From positions 62,001 through 126,000 of the forward strand of contig ML978175.1 in NCBI GenBank assembly GCA_010015745.1: 64,000 nucleotides of DNA. The letters are read 5' to 3'. Every line of letters begins with the position of its first letter. Within the stretch, counting starts at the first letter, position 1. The notes under the pieces were generated by a model, which did no database searches, had not been told where the DNA came from, and saw only the letters and a list, made by a program, of their open reading frames with translations. The translations under genes and the position numbers were made by a program. The DNA is from Setomelanomma holmii. Lineage: Eukaryota; Ascomycota; Dothideomycetes; Pleosporales; Phaeosphaeriaceae. Below are positions 22,158 through 34,135 of the stretch, in pieces.

Positions 22158-23941
22158 ATTGATTTTCAGCCAAGCGTGAGGTTGACTTGAGGTGATTCAG
22201 TGCGAGGGATCTGCTTTACTTAGGGTGATCAGAATTTACATTCGAGCTTTCGAAATGAGTGTCTGAGCCGGTGGCGTTGTGTATGACTGCGGCATCACCT
22301 AAACAGTCACCATCAAAGGTCATTTAGCAATGCTTGTATGTTTCTGACTCTTGAAGATTTCCTGCGAAGGCTCAGCCAAATATTGTGCTGCTCTAATATC
22401 ACTCCATTTAGGATAACAAACATGTCTACAAAGACCTTTGTCGACCTATGTTGACAACGCATCATTCATCGTTTAAGGTCTATTCAAGTCAAGCTTCCGA
22501 AGTAAAGGCTTCTAGATTAGGGGAAACGATATGCGTATGTTTACCGACCTGGCATGACTAGTAGACTACAGTCCAGCCCATGTTTCACGGGCAAATCCCT
22601 CAAGCAACTGTGAGTGTAAATATCAACATAACACTGTATGAGCGCTGCAGAGAATTTTTACGAGCTTCTCATCTGGAGATTGCCCTCAGCGCTTAATTAC
22701 TTCATTTCCGCCACCATGCCGAGTCTCTCCTGCATGGCTCTGCTCATGAGCCATCCGACAAGTACGAACATCCTCGTATTCAGTCTTGATGTGCGTCTGC
22801 TTATGTATCACGAACGAGGTATGAGCAATGGGCACGACACAGAGCTCTGACCATGTCGGACTACCACAAGCACTTTAGTCACGTACGTACCAATTTCGCT
22901 ACCGTGCAAGACTCATGCAAGGCATCGTGTACACTATGACTTTGATCCCATCTTGAAGCGATCCCAGCTGTTGGGATTTCCTGACGGAACTGAAGCACGC
23001 CATAAGTTTCAGAACAGCTGGCAACGCTGAGTGACTGGAACTTTCCTCCGGCTGATTCCTGAGAACGTCTTCGAGATTGCGATCATATCGAAGCTCGCCC
23101 GTGTCTGTTCTACTTTTACAAGATTGTGGACGAAGCGCTCGATCAGTCTAGCTTCTTCGGATGGTGGTCATGGTCATGGTTAGATATTGTTTGGAAAGAG
23201 GGGGAAGGGAATGCAACGATAGGAAGAAGTATATGAGTATAGATAGTCTCGAACATTACACACTTAGCTTCGAGGATCACACCCCACCGCAGCCGCAGGA
23301 ACGATCCTAATACCGTCCACTCCAATCGTCTCAAAATCATTCGCCCCGGAAAGAAACGAAAGATCCATGAGGAGCCACACAGTAAGCATATCTCCAGAAC
23401 CGTGCCATCCGAGCCCGTGAACTCGAACCAGCCCGAGCTGGATGAAGGGGTGGGCGATGGGCTGGGTGATGGTGTGGCAAGTATCGAGAAGGACTGGGCG
23501 GATGAGGACGACGCTAATGATGAGGCAGCTGCCGAAGAGGACGGCGACAGCGAAGCAGAGCTGGACGAAACCGCCGCTGTAGACGACGACTGAGAATCTG
23601 AGTATCCCTGTATACTTTTGCTTCTCCTTTCACCTTATCTAGGAAACTCCGCACCGCCCCATGCCGCGCTCTCCCCACAGCATTCTCAGCATTGCCGTCA
23701 GCACTGATGACCGCTCGTACCATAATCCCCTCCAGCTCGCTTCGAGTCATAACCAGCAGTACCACTTCATTCACGTAGATCTGCTAGAAGTCTATCACTG
23801 TGCACACAAGTCATCAATCTATTGGGTATATATCGTAAATTCACGCCTTCACATCCCACTTTGCTCCCTCCACTTACATACCTCCACTCCTTGACCCTCC
23901 AGCAACTATCTCCACCCTCATACTGCTTCCATGCAATAGCC
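22158..23941. other. Gene-poor region, 1.8 kb
   Basis: No confident gene. The only notable part is an open plus-strand frame at about 23263-23593, described separately. A minus-strand alternative is also open over 23143-23590. Confidence 0.4.
23263..23593 (+). CDS. Candidate acidic protein fragment with KKRK motif
   Basis: An open frame of about 110 codons entered at an acceptor-like CACTTAG. It carries a basic cluster (IIRPGKKRKIHEEP), then a strongly acidic tail (DWADEDDANDEAAAEEDGD) ending in DDD and TGA. No start exon could be fixed. The opposite strand is also open and Ser/Pro-rich, and can be joined in phase to an upstream exon by a GTGAAA/TTCTCAG intron, so the coding strand is uncertain. 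No family is recognised. Confidence 0.22.
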
Positions 23942-26900
23942 CTACTCCTTGGCCTTGAACACCCGGTGCCTAGCCAACAACTGGCTAATCATAAAATGGC
24001 TCACATCCTCATCCGCCCAGTACGCAAGGTGACTCGCAATACTCGCCAGCAACGAGATATCAAACGCCTATATCATTATGTCAGCACAATCCTCATTTAC
24101 AGTCCCAATACTATACACTTACACCTTCCTGAATACTATAATCCACCCTACCATTCTTGTTCAAACTCCGCACCTTCGCCTCCTCACGCTTCAACTTCCT
24201 GCTCTTCTCCTCGAGTTCCTGCCACTCGAGATCTTGTTCTGCGCGCGTACTCCCCACCTCGCTCGCCGCACTGCTTTTCCTTCTCTTCTGGAAGCCAGCG
24301 AAGAGTGTTTCGACCTCGCTCTCAATAAGCGTGGGCGGATGTTCGCCGTCTTCACCAGGGACAATGGTTTCCTGGCCGAGGCGTTTGCGGCGCTCTTCGT
24401 TGATGAAAGCGGATGCCGGTTCGTTGAGATCGGGTGTGGGAGTACCTGGTTGTGCGTTTCCGGCGCCGAAGGATACGGGGCGTATACGTTGAGCTTGCGA
24501 AGTACTGCTGGAGTTTGCAATTTCGGTGCCGGAGATGCCGAGACTGCGGTTGAGGAGGGCGCTGCCGATGCCTGAGCCGAGAGAGCTCCAGAAATCATTT
24601 ACGCTTTGGTTCACGCGTGATGTAATGCCGCCGAGACCTTGGGAGGCGGGGGCGCCGAAGATGCCTTTCTTGGTGTAGGGCAGGGGCTGGGCTTTGAGAC
24701 CGGCCATGGCGGGTGAGATCAGTGGTTCGATGCGGTAGCTGATGGGGTCGGTGGGGTGGAAGATGTTGTATATTTGCTTGCATAGCGGCGACGAAGTGGT
24801 GATGTCGAAGGCATGTGCTTGCTCCTCGGCTGTGGCTGAGAAGGGATCCTCGAGGGGGTCGCCTGGAGTTTTCGGCGAGACAAAGGTCTTGGATGGTGGT
24901 CGAGCCGATATGGTTCGACCTTTCAGCATCTGGAATAGGCCAATGGGCGAGCCTGGCTGGTGTTAGTAACATTGTATGCTGGATGTGGGTGTGCGAGCTT
25001 ACCGAGCGCGTAGAAGTCTTCAACTTCAAAGTCAAGCTTGAGACCATCCTCTGTCTGCCGACGGTGCTTGCTGGACTGGGAGCTCGATCGTGCTTGGGCA
25101 TCTTTCTGAATACAAAGAATGTCGAACATAATAGCAGAGCCAAGAGAGTGGCCCACAAGGCTGACCTTGCCCTTAAAACCGGGGTTCCTTTCCTTATACA
25201 GACAATACACTCGGTTCATCTCGTCGACTACGATACGAGAGATGTGACCTTTGTAAGCTGGACTTTGATACAGCAGAATGTCAAGCGCAAGGTCAGTGAG
25301 AAAGTTGCGTACAGCCGGTACACCTTCAACCGTGATATCTTCGAGATCCGGATACGCATGGTCCTCATGATCAAGATCGCCCAAATCATGCTCCTTACGA
25401 TTGTGCTTGAGACTCTGCTTCGGAAAGTCGAGAAGGTGCCGCCAAATGATAGGAATCACCTGAATGCGATTGTTCTTCGTCTCAGAGTCTACTTCAGCAT
25501 TCAATGCTTGCAGATCTGCAGAAGCGGCGTAGACTGATTTGAGTGACTTGCGCATAGTGTTCACGTCATGAATGAAGTTGATGGTTTCCATGCGCATGCC
25601 CAGTCGCTGCCCAATGCCATGAGTGATCAACAGCAGATGCTCGATCTCGCGCCCTTGATCGCGGCTGTCTTGGTTCTTGTAATCATCGCGCATTTCCTTC
25701 TCTTCTTGCTTGCGCAACTCCTCTTCCTGTTCTCGCTCGTAGTCGGTCTTCGACGAGGTCATTAATGACGACACCTGACGTTCTAGATTTCTTCTTCGTG
25801 TCTGGGTCGGTGATTCCGCCCTTGCCTCGTTATCTGTATTTTCCTCCTCTGATGCATTGCCTGAGCCATCTGTCGTAGTCGCCTTGCCATGATCCGAACC
25901 ATATGCTAATGATGGAGTGGAAGGTCGGTCTGCCTCTTTCTTTCTATCCGCTTCCTTCTTAGAGCTTAGTTGCTTCCTATCCTTAAGATCTTTGTAGCCG
26001 CGTGTGTACTTGTTGCCAGCAAAATGTGCACCACCTGCAAAGCGCTGGTACAGAGTACTTCCCATGCGCGACCACATGTCGTCCGTGAGCAGCCATGCTG
26101 TATTCTCGTCTTGGTACGTGACGGTCGAGTTCATATGTGCGCCGAATAGTCTGTGTGTTCGTGGTGACTCGGGTGGCGGTGCAGTTGTGGCACTTCCATC
26201 GTCTGCTTTTGTGTCTTCCTGCTGTTTGCCTGCCTCCTTACGTAGACTGTCGAAGGACGTCTTCGGAGTGACAGGATTCGAAGTCGAATCTCGATTCAGT
26301 CTAGACAGGTCCTTGCGGTGGTCATCTCCGATTGCGGTACCCATCGAGATTGGTCGAGCCCGAGGTTGAGATGCGGATCGCCTCTCCTCTGGCTTGCCAA
26401 ACCGCCATGGCTTCACCTTGAGGTAGCCTTCCTCGAGTTGCATGGCCAGTCCCTCGTCGACCGCCTCGCCATCGGTTTGGAACCATGATCCTCTTTTGAC
26501 GTCGTAAACCGGTCCCAGCCAATATGATGGTGCCAGCTCTCGAGTCTCAATCTCGACATCGAACAAATAGTCTTCGTTCACTGAAACTTTTGTGGTGGTG
26601 GCTTTCGGCGCAGCGTCCTTGTCTGGCGTGGTCGGACGTGCACCCAGCTTCCTCGTCTCGGCAGCATCTGCTTCGTCGGCCGTCTTCTGAAAGGCAGCTT
26701 CGATGGCACTCGAGTCGGTCTCACTGAACGGTATCCACTTTCTTGGCTTTGATAGGGCTGCATCGCTTGGTGCAAGACCGTGGGCTGAGAGGGGCTTCCT
26801 CTTGGGGACATCCACGGCGTGGAACCAACGTACCGCCAACGGTGGACAGTCTGGAGGATATCGTTTCGAGCTCAGCCTGTTCCTTCGATCGACAATGTGA

Positions 26901-27070
26901 TCCCCACCCCGCTGCGTGCCCAGTACTGCTGCCTCTCTCTCCTTCGCCTTCTCCTTGTCCTTCTCTGGCTCGCCGGTCCTGGGCGTCGAGGGTGGCTTTG
27001 GCGTGGCAGCTCGTGAGCCCCATGGTGACAAATTGGCGAGGAATCCCTGCTTGCTGTCTGGTGCAGACAT
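23942..27070 (-). CDS. DDHD-domain phospholipase A1-like protein
   Basis: Three exons: 25003-27070, 24123-24952 and 23942-24067, with 50- and 55-nt introns in phase, giving 1007 residues. The N-terminal half is WWE-like and disordered. The centre holds HLLLITHGIGQRLGMRMETI, then the lipase elbow GKVSLVGHSLGSAIMFD with the nucleophile serine in GHSLG. The DDHD region runs through YALGSPIGLFQML to the last exon (LLASIASHLAYWADEDVSHF), which supplies the closing His region. Family members (yeast Ddl1, mammalian DDHD1/2, p125) hydrolyse phospholipid or cardiolipin acyl chains. I chose ATG 27070; an open frame continues upstream without an ATG and encodes an Arg-rich stretch resembling a mitochondrial presequence. 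Confidence 0.9.
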
Positions 27071-27443
27071 TCTGTCGAACTGCGGGCTGTCACCACCGCC
27101 ACGGAATCTGCTTATCCAGGTCTTTGCGCTGTATCGTGAAGCTTGCAGGAAACGTGGTGGGATGCGCGTCTTGTGGGGAACGGCGTGGGGCGTGCGAAGA
27201 AGAGCGATTCGTGTCGACGTGATGGCGGTTACTGCGGGCAATACAATCGCAGAGAAGATGCTGGAAACGGACGTGACATGCGTCAAGGGCAGCAGGTGTG
27301 CATGTGGAGCTGCCCTGTCTTGCACGTGCAGCCTGCACGCGAAGCTCGGGAGTGTTCCGAAAGCCTCACGTCACAGGCCCAGGCTGGCGGGCCCTGGCCG
27401 TCGACTGGCTTAGCGTGCGGGGCTATCCGTTTCATGATACAAC

Positions 27444-27473
27444 CATGTCAAGTGTCTTCGAACACTTGACATG
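27444..27473. repeat. Perfect 12-bp inverted repeat
   Basis: CATGTCAAGTGT and its exact complement flank a 6-base spacer, CTTCGA. It ends 31 bp before the ATG at 27505 and lies in the 434-bp space between divergent start codons. Confidence 0.85.
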
Positions 27474-27504
27474 CACTTGATGAATAGTGTACCGTTGAGT
27501 CAAG

Positions 27505-28759
27505 ATGGAGTTGTATCGTCCCAGATCGTCTTCCATTCCGCGAAACCATCGCCAAATCCCGTTTGACAAGAGATTCACGGTTGCGGACGCTGCTCAATTG
27601 AAGCTCAAGCTCCAAGCTCTCGATGATAACCTCGATCGCCATGTCGACATTGCAACTCTCAAGAGCGCATGCCAGTCGCGTCCCTTCCACGAGGAGATAT
27701 ACATGGACGGCTCCGAAGAGTTCTTCATGCTGGTCCACAGCCTCATGCGGGCTGACCTCATCCCGGATGTCTATGTCGAAGCTTATGCTACAGTGCAGCA
27801 GGGCCGGTTCCATCTGAACCGCTATAGGGTGTCAGACTTCAAGAAGGGCGTCGACCCTACATTCTCTCAGGTCCGGCCTCTGTTGGAAAAGATCGATGAA
27901 CTTTGCGGGACCAAGCTCGACCAGTCGTATCGGCTACTGGAGGACGAGGGCAAGTCGACTCACCCGTGGTGCCTGTCTCTGCTAACGCGCAGCAGTGAAG
28001 CCACTCCCCTTCCTCCGGTTGCCAGCAGAACTCCGTCTCGAGATATACTCCCACCTCATACCCCGCGAACCCCACATTGCTGTCATTGCCCAGCCCCACC
28101 GCGACCACAAACCTCCACGGCTGAGTCTCGATATTCTACGCATTAATCGGCGACTGCATGACGAAGGCGCAAGACACTTCTATGAAAACCGGACACTCTT
28201 CATGGTAGCAGCCAGAGACAAGCAGAGCGAGCTACTGAGTAATGAGTTCGTGCTCAGATACTGCGAGACCGTGGCCATGATGGCCACCTCGACACGACTG
28301 CTGTTCACAACGCTTGAGATACAGATCGGGTACTTCTCTGATCAGAAATTCACGGGACGCCACCCTTCGTGCGAAAAGTTACCATCAGGCATCATCCCCG
28401 TGCAGCACATCTTTGCCCTCCTTCCAAATCTCAAGTCGGTCGTCATCTCGTTTGCTCTCGCCCCTGCCCAGATAGTGAGATCGAACGCTCGCATCGCCCA
28501 GCAACAGAATGATACCTTGGAATGGCTGCTCGCACATATACCGCAGGACGTCGAACTTCTGTGGGATGAAATATCTTTGTGGGACGATATACCCGAAGTG
28601 CCGCCTCAAACCAGCGTTTGTGAAGGCGAGTTATTCGAATTGATGCACAGTAGAGGGCCACCGCAGCAAGGCCGAAGCGTAGCTGCACAGCTTGCGATCG
28701 AGCGGCGTGAGAAGACGAGACGACAATATGTCTTCGTAGAGACCAAATCGGTAGGTTGA
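27505..28759 (+). CDS. 2EXR/F-box-like protein with extra N-terminal region
   Basis: Two exons, 27505-27949 and 27993-28759, joined across a 43-nt GC-AG intron (GCAAGT donor, GCTAAC branch). The acceptor is a tandem CAGCAG; both AGs keep the frame and differ by one residue, giving 402-403 residues. The N-terminal 148 residues form an unassigned helical domain (FTVADAAQLKLKLQALDDNL). The second exon opens with the F-box-like segment LPFLRLPAELRLEIYSHLIP, then ILRINRRLHDEGARHFYENR, the typical signature of fungal 2EXR/DUF7730-type proteins. Such proteins are often many-copy and uncharacterised. A role as a ubiquitin-ligase adaptor is possible but unproven. Confidence 0.8.
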
Positions 28760-28982
28760 TACGCAGCTGCTGAGCCGGCTTCACACCATCATGAGATGGA
28801 AGGAGCGCGCTGTTTGTTTGCCCAGCCTCCGCAGTGATTGGAACTGCGAGATATGCAAACAGTGACACTCACTTTCACTTTGGCAGGCAACGAGACCGGG
28901 ACCCCGAACCGCAAGCTTATATATAATACACCACACAACCCTCCCCTCATTGCGCTTCTCCACTACGACACCACCCTCAACC

Positions 28983-30113
28983 ATGGATCCTGCAAGTGTC
29001 CCACTACCTGAAACCCCGAATCCACCCGAAGAGCCCACCCTGGCTGCAATCGAATCACCCTCGGTGACAGCGACGGTCTTGGCTGCCTCTTCGACCGTGC
29101 CATCATCTGAGGATTCGAACAACCTACGTGCTCCTCTCCATCGCTTCATCGGCAATACCGCAAATATAGTAGCGCCGGAGCCAGTACGTCAAGGCTGGCG
29201 TATTCTTTTTAACACCGCCCGCGACAAGCACAACACTTACCCGGCAATTCACCGCTATGGATGTCTAACGCTCGTCGTCTCTATCGCACTAGCAGAGTAT
29301 CAGCAACCTGGCTTCGTCCCGCGCCCTGAGACACTCACGAAGGCCATTATCGGACTTCTTTGCGCAACGACTCTCGTCTTTGGAATCATCGCTCTGCAGG
29401 AATACATGGAGACGAGCAAATGGCCCTGGCAGGAAGAAGGCTGGGTCTGGCCTTGGGAAGCGTGGTTGTGGGCCGAGACGGTGTACGATCTCAGTGCCAG
29501 CACCATGTCGGATGCGATGGGTGCTGCAACACCAGCAGGACAGGTCCTACCGACTGCAGCGAACACGCCTCCTTCTGGAATGGCCTTCACCTCCCCTGCA
29601 TTAACTGTTCGCGACAGAACTCCGATCAGTAAGGCTAGCAGCGATCGCGCTGCGATACCTCCGCTCACAGCTTTCAAGCAACCGTTCGTCATCCCACCCA
29701 CACCCCAGCTACCGCCTGGCATGCGCCCAACCTACCGTCCACCTCCGACGCCTGCACAAATCCACAAGTCCGGCCTTATGGGCGAGTCCCCAGGACCAGC
29801 CTTGTTCAAGAACTTTGGCGGTAGCGGTAACCCCTTCTTTGACCGCGCAGAGAAATTGAGGCAGGTGGCGCAGTGGTCAAGGCCTGGTCCGCCATCGGTC
29901 AACCTTCGAACTGGTCTGGAAGAGAAGATTGTTGAGAAGAAGATTGTGGAAGGCACTGTGGGTGGCGCGGACTCAGGTGGCATAGTAGATGGGAGAAGCG
30001 AGGTTCATGAGGATCGCAGGGAGCGCAATGAGAGCTTGTTGATCGACGAGGGTAGCTACGAGACTGACGATGCCGACACGACAATCATGGAGCAAGGAAA
30101 AGAGGCGGAATAA
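28983..30113 (+). CDS. Two-helix membrane protein, unknown function
   Basis: Single frame of 376 residues. I chose ATG 28983 (CAACCATGGAT) over an upstream in-frame TTG. A Pro/Glu-rich N-terminus leads to a conserved-looking block (PVRQGWRILFNTARDKHNTY). Two hydrophobic stretches follow, around residues 100-145 (CLTLVVSIALAEY and AIIGLLCATTLVFGIIAL), then a Trp-rich segment (WPWQEEGWVWPWEAWLW). The rest is disordered and acidic, with proline-rich patches (PPTPQLPPGMRPTYRPPPTP). It is probably anchored in an internal membrane with a long cytosolic tail. I do not recognise the family. Confidence 0.75.
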   Translation: MDPASVPLPETPNPPEEPTLAAIESPSVTATVLAASSTVPSSEDSNNLRAPLHRFIGNTANIVAPEPVRQGWRILFNTARDKHNTYPAIHRYGCLTLVVSIALAEYQQPGFVPRPETLTKAIIGLLCATTLVFGIIALQEYMETSKWPWQEEGWVWPWEAWLWAETVYDLSASTMSDAMGAATPAGQVLPTAANTPPSGMAFTSPALTVRDRTPISKASSDRAAIPPLTAFKQPFVIPPTPQLPPGMRPTYRPPPTPAQIHKSGLMGESPGPALFKNFGGSGNPFFDRAEKLRQVAQWSRPGPPSVNLRTGLEEKIVEKKIVEGTVGGADSGGIVDGRSEVHEDRRERNESLLIDEGSYETDDADTTIMEQGKEAE

Positions 30114-32016
30114 AATCTTAGTGTAACGGATGAACACTTGACTGAATCTAGGCTGCTCATAGCGATTACGTTGAGTAGATCGACATCCATGAGATATGAG
30201 ATATACGCTCAACACCATCCTCATCCTGCGCTTTGCGTACAACATTCTTGCGATCTTCTCTAAGGTGATGTGTATACTTGTGAGGCGCCAGCATGTATTG
30301 CGCGCACATCTGGTGTACTGTCGTTTACGAGTATTTAAAGTGAGGATATTAGCCGAAGTCCATATCATCATACTATATGTATCACACATGCATATATAGT
30401 AGCATACCCGGGAGTGCACATCGGCATACACATGACTTTGTTTTACGGTTACTCTACATTTCGAGCCACGGTTTCATCCCTTTTGCACTGCAATTCTTAG
30501 CGTCGGCGAGCGAGTGGCTGCTTGTGGTTCATTGGCACTTCAGGTTTCGCGAGCCTTTGCGTAATACAAGTTGGCCTCTGCACTGCAACTCTTAGCGTTA
30601 GCGAGCAGTCGTCTGCTTGTGATCAGTTGGCTCTCGTTGCTCTTGGGGTGTAGGCAGCGAACATACTCGTGCACTGCATTTCCTAGCGTGGACGAGCTGT
30701 TACTATCAACTGCGGCAGACCTTTCTCAAGATCGTGCGCTCAATTGAGTCGATATGCATCTCGATATGACCGCTTGTGGTGTGCAGATTCGGCTGGGAAG
30801 AGGTCAGTGGAGAAAGGGAGCGCTGTATGAATAGGGAGTCAAGTGGTCAAGCGCGTGCTACTGCTGTAATGAGAATGTTTTGGTGTATCCAAGGTAACTG
30901 TGCGATTATCTCTACATGCGGCTGGGACGTCAGTGGCTGGTGTAGATTGTGTAGCATGACATTGGTTGATGCACAGGGGCTGTGCGTGAAGTGCACGTTC
31001 AGATTCACGAAGAGCCGCAAAGTATAAATGGGTGGTCGAATCTGTCATTTATTCCGTGCACAGTATGTGTTTGGTATCCGGCGAGTCCGGTTCACTGGTG
31101 AACTCTACCTAGGCTTGCATTTCCCGTGATGTTGTGTCTTTTGACGAAGCAGAAGCGTAAGGACTATACATTTATGGGATGTATGATGATCTAAGTGTAT
31201 GCGCTCGGAGCGGTATTGAAATCATATTGCAGGCGCCAAAATGAGATTGCGCACTCTGAAATTCGATGATAGCTATGGTGTTGTTCTGTAGTTATTCTGC
31301 CTGAGGCTGCATCGCTGGGTGTGGCTGGTGGCATGAGTGGGGGCCGAATCTCACCGGGAGGCATACGTCCTGAAGGGGCGCAAAGGATGGAGGCATAGCG
31401 AAGGACTCGAGACACGGACTTCAAAACCCAATCATGTCGCAGACGATCAGTTGCGAGTAGTGGTTCAGCCAATGATGATTGACCAGAATGTCTGAATCTG
31501 TAATGAGGCATACCTTCGAAGAGGGCGCGACAGAGAACGAGAGTCCTTCAGCGGTGAGGAGGGCTCGTGGCTTGCTGAAGGTCCTCCATCACCAACTTCA
31601 TCAGGGTGTATATTGCACGATGAGCGTCCCTCTTTATTGATGCCGTCTCGCCGATACTGTAGTCACAGTTGTCCTATCCAGCTCCATCGTCTCGTTCGAT
31701 TCACAACATCCGGATAGTCAAAGAGATTGGCAAGGCGGTGAAAACTGGCAATATGCTTTGATTGGACGACCGTCGAACTCTTCAGTGGCCCTCAATCGAC
31801 TCATAACTCTTTCATCCTCACTCCTACAACAACCGGGATGTATCCAAAAGGCTCGCAAATCGTAACCGAAAACTCCGAAGGGAAGCAGACCCAAGACCAG
31901 AACGCCAAGACCACCAGCTGCCTGGCAGCATATCCAACGAACATGTCGGCTCGATGATCAAACCGATGTGCTGAGTTGGCACCTCGGAAAGTCGTAAAGC
32001 ACAGGGGACGTTGCGC
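30114..32016. other. Gene-poor region with degenerate repeats, 1.9 kb
   Basis: Contains the three-copy repeat at 30486-30700. On the minus strand, an open segment at about 31512-31663 (HPDEVGDGGPSASHEPSSPL) between splice-like signals hints at an exon, but I could not build a gene from it. Confidence 0.45.
30486..30700. repeat. Three degenerate copies of a 91-95 bp unit
   Basis: The core CACTGCAnYTCYTAGCGTnnnCGAGC recurs at 30486, 30581 and 30672. The first two copies also share GCTTGTG and TTGGC further along the unit. The third is truncated. No coding potential is visible. Confidence 0.6.
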
Positions 32017-32940
32017 TCAGTACAACGCATGTTCGGCGTCGAAACCATCGAACCCGACGTCCATGTGGGTTTCCTTAGGCACAAACTGAGTGTACTCACT
32101 GAATGGCTCAGGATCGGTTTTCACGGCTCGCAAATGATCAGGCATATCGGAGAGCTCGATCATAAGCGAGTCGTAGGACCCATCCACATTCGGTGCGACG
32201 GCGCCAGCATCAATGTTGACATTGGCACGCTCAATCACGCCTGTCACCTCATTCATCGTCTCTTCCCAGTTGAGATGGTTGAAGCGTCGTGAATACAAGA
32301 CACAATGGCCCCTCTCTTGTATGAAGGCCGCGTCTTCCTCAGTAAAAGTCGATTGAAAATCGGCGAAGGTCTTGCTCGTCTCACCAGCTGTTGCGTCGGA
32401 TTCATTGACCAAGGTCCCGAAATGAAGGGAGCTAAGCTCTTCCACGTAGGTTTGAGTTGTGGTGCCATCCAGCTCGAATGACGAAGTGCCAGTCTCGCGG
32501 CCATGTCCAGCTTGTCACCCGTCAGTATGGGCATATACTCGAAAACTCCAAGCCACGCCTTCTCTCATTCACTCACACGGCAGTTGTACTGTACTGCTGT
32601 GGGCTAACAGGATAGGACTCACCCGATACATCTGCGTCGTTCTCCCCCACCTCCGCACTCCCTGCTGTGTCGCCATGGCTGTCATGCACATTCCGCGCAT
32701 CAACACGAAAGGCATTCACAATTCTTGGCAATTGACCGCCGAAGCTGTCAATCGGAGCGACACTCTCGCGGTCTCCTGCCACCGGCGCTGACGTGTGAGC
32801 CGCTGGGCCTGCAAATGTGTCAGTCACCACGATCGTCGCATTTCCACCCACACACACCACACGGGCTCACCCATGACGGTGCAAATGGATCAGGATACCC
32901 TACCGGTCTGGCTGGCCATATGGGGACCCACGACAGACAT
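32017..32940 (-). CDS. Unknown spliced protein
   Basis: The body is two exons, 32623-32808 and 32017-32510, joined by a 112-nt intron (GTGAGT, CTGAC branch, GACAAG acceptor) in phase. Upstream is an intron ending TTTGCAG at 32809. The first exon is ambiguous: either ATG 32940 with donor GTAGGG at 32903 (238 residues), or a four-base ATGG exon at 32871-32874 with donor GTGAGC (227 residues). Both keep phase. The product is acidic and polar, with EEDAAFIQERGHCVLYSRRF and ETMNEVTGVIERANVNI in the middle, and ends GFDGFDAEHALY. No domain, signal peptide or membrane helix is seen. Confidence 0.6.
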
Positions 32941-34135
32941 TCTGGTACACTATCGCAAGCGTCAGCTTGACCCCACCTCGACCGACTTCAGACGGGAGTA
33001 GCGCACGCCACACGTACCCTCGAGTATAAATAAATTTCAATAGCTAAAGGATATGCAAGCAAAAGCAATGCGGCTAAGGATATGCTTTCACACAGACGTG
33101 GGCGTTGGGCGTGGTTTTCCTCTGAGGGGTGATAAGGGCGGCGGTGAGGTGTGAGAAGAACGTCCTGTTCGGGCAGCGGGCACGGACCCTCTCCTTGAGT
33201 CCTCCACCAAACATGACGCGCACGACAGCCAATTAGCACGCTGTGTTTCTGCTGGAACACGAAATTGTGCATTGGCGTGGAAGCGCAGCGACCTACATGC
33301 AAAAAGTCGAGTCGTCTCGGCTTCTGCAGGTAGAATGATTCAGCGCAGCTTCCGAGCATATATACCTTGAACCCGAGCAGCAGATGTGCGCGCATCTGCT
33401 CTGAGTATGATTGACATGGCTACTTTGCTCAATTCACATATACGGCTATCGAGCGCGATCGTACAATCTGCCAGAACGGTGCGCACAATTTGCTGGTGAT
33501 TTGACCTGGTCGGCATGTCTTACCTGCATCGCCTCGTGTCAGCGCAACGCCAACAGGTTGGAGATACACAGGTATAATCCAGACGCGATTCGAGGCCAGG
33601 AAGCTTGCCGCACGGCGCTTTCGGATTCAAGACACCTGCAGCGGCGGAGGCGCAGATCTGGCTGAACCCTGAGGGACCGCTGATGCCTGCGAGCCTTTGC
33701 CAGCAGGCCTGTCATGTGAAAGGCTTCACAGAGCCTCAGGCCGCGTGAAATTTCTCTCTTCAATAAATAGGACTTTGAAAGACAGACATACATATTATGC
33801 AAAGCCATGCCACATCATCGAAAGGCTTGACACGATAAGATAAACCACTGAGTTGCATGCAATTTGCGGATGCGGGGAATCACGTGTTGCAAAGGATGCG
33901 CCAAGCAATAGCAGAGCCGCATTGGCCCTCTATGGCCACCACCAACGCCTATACGTCCATACTGATTAGTAACCTTGTCGATAGACCAACAAATGCCAGA
34001 GACAAGGCCAGATGTCTCGGGAAGACCCTAAACATCCCATAACGACTTCGACTATCGATTCCCAATGGGTATATCCACTCACGCAATCAAGTGAAGCTAC
34101 GCTGACAATACGACAGTGCAAGGAAGGCACTGCCA
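32941..34135. other. Intergenic, 1.2 kb
   Basis: Short frames only. It probably includes the promoter and leader of the C2H2 gene at 34136. Confidence 0.5.

Noticed and set aside
24815..25537. 240-codon plus-strand frame over the DDHD gene
   Set aside because: Antisense to a recognised catalytic region with GHSLG.
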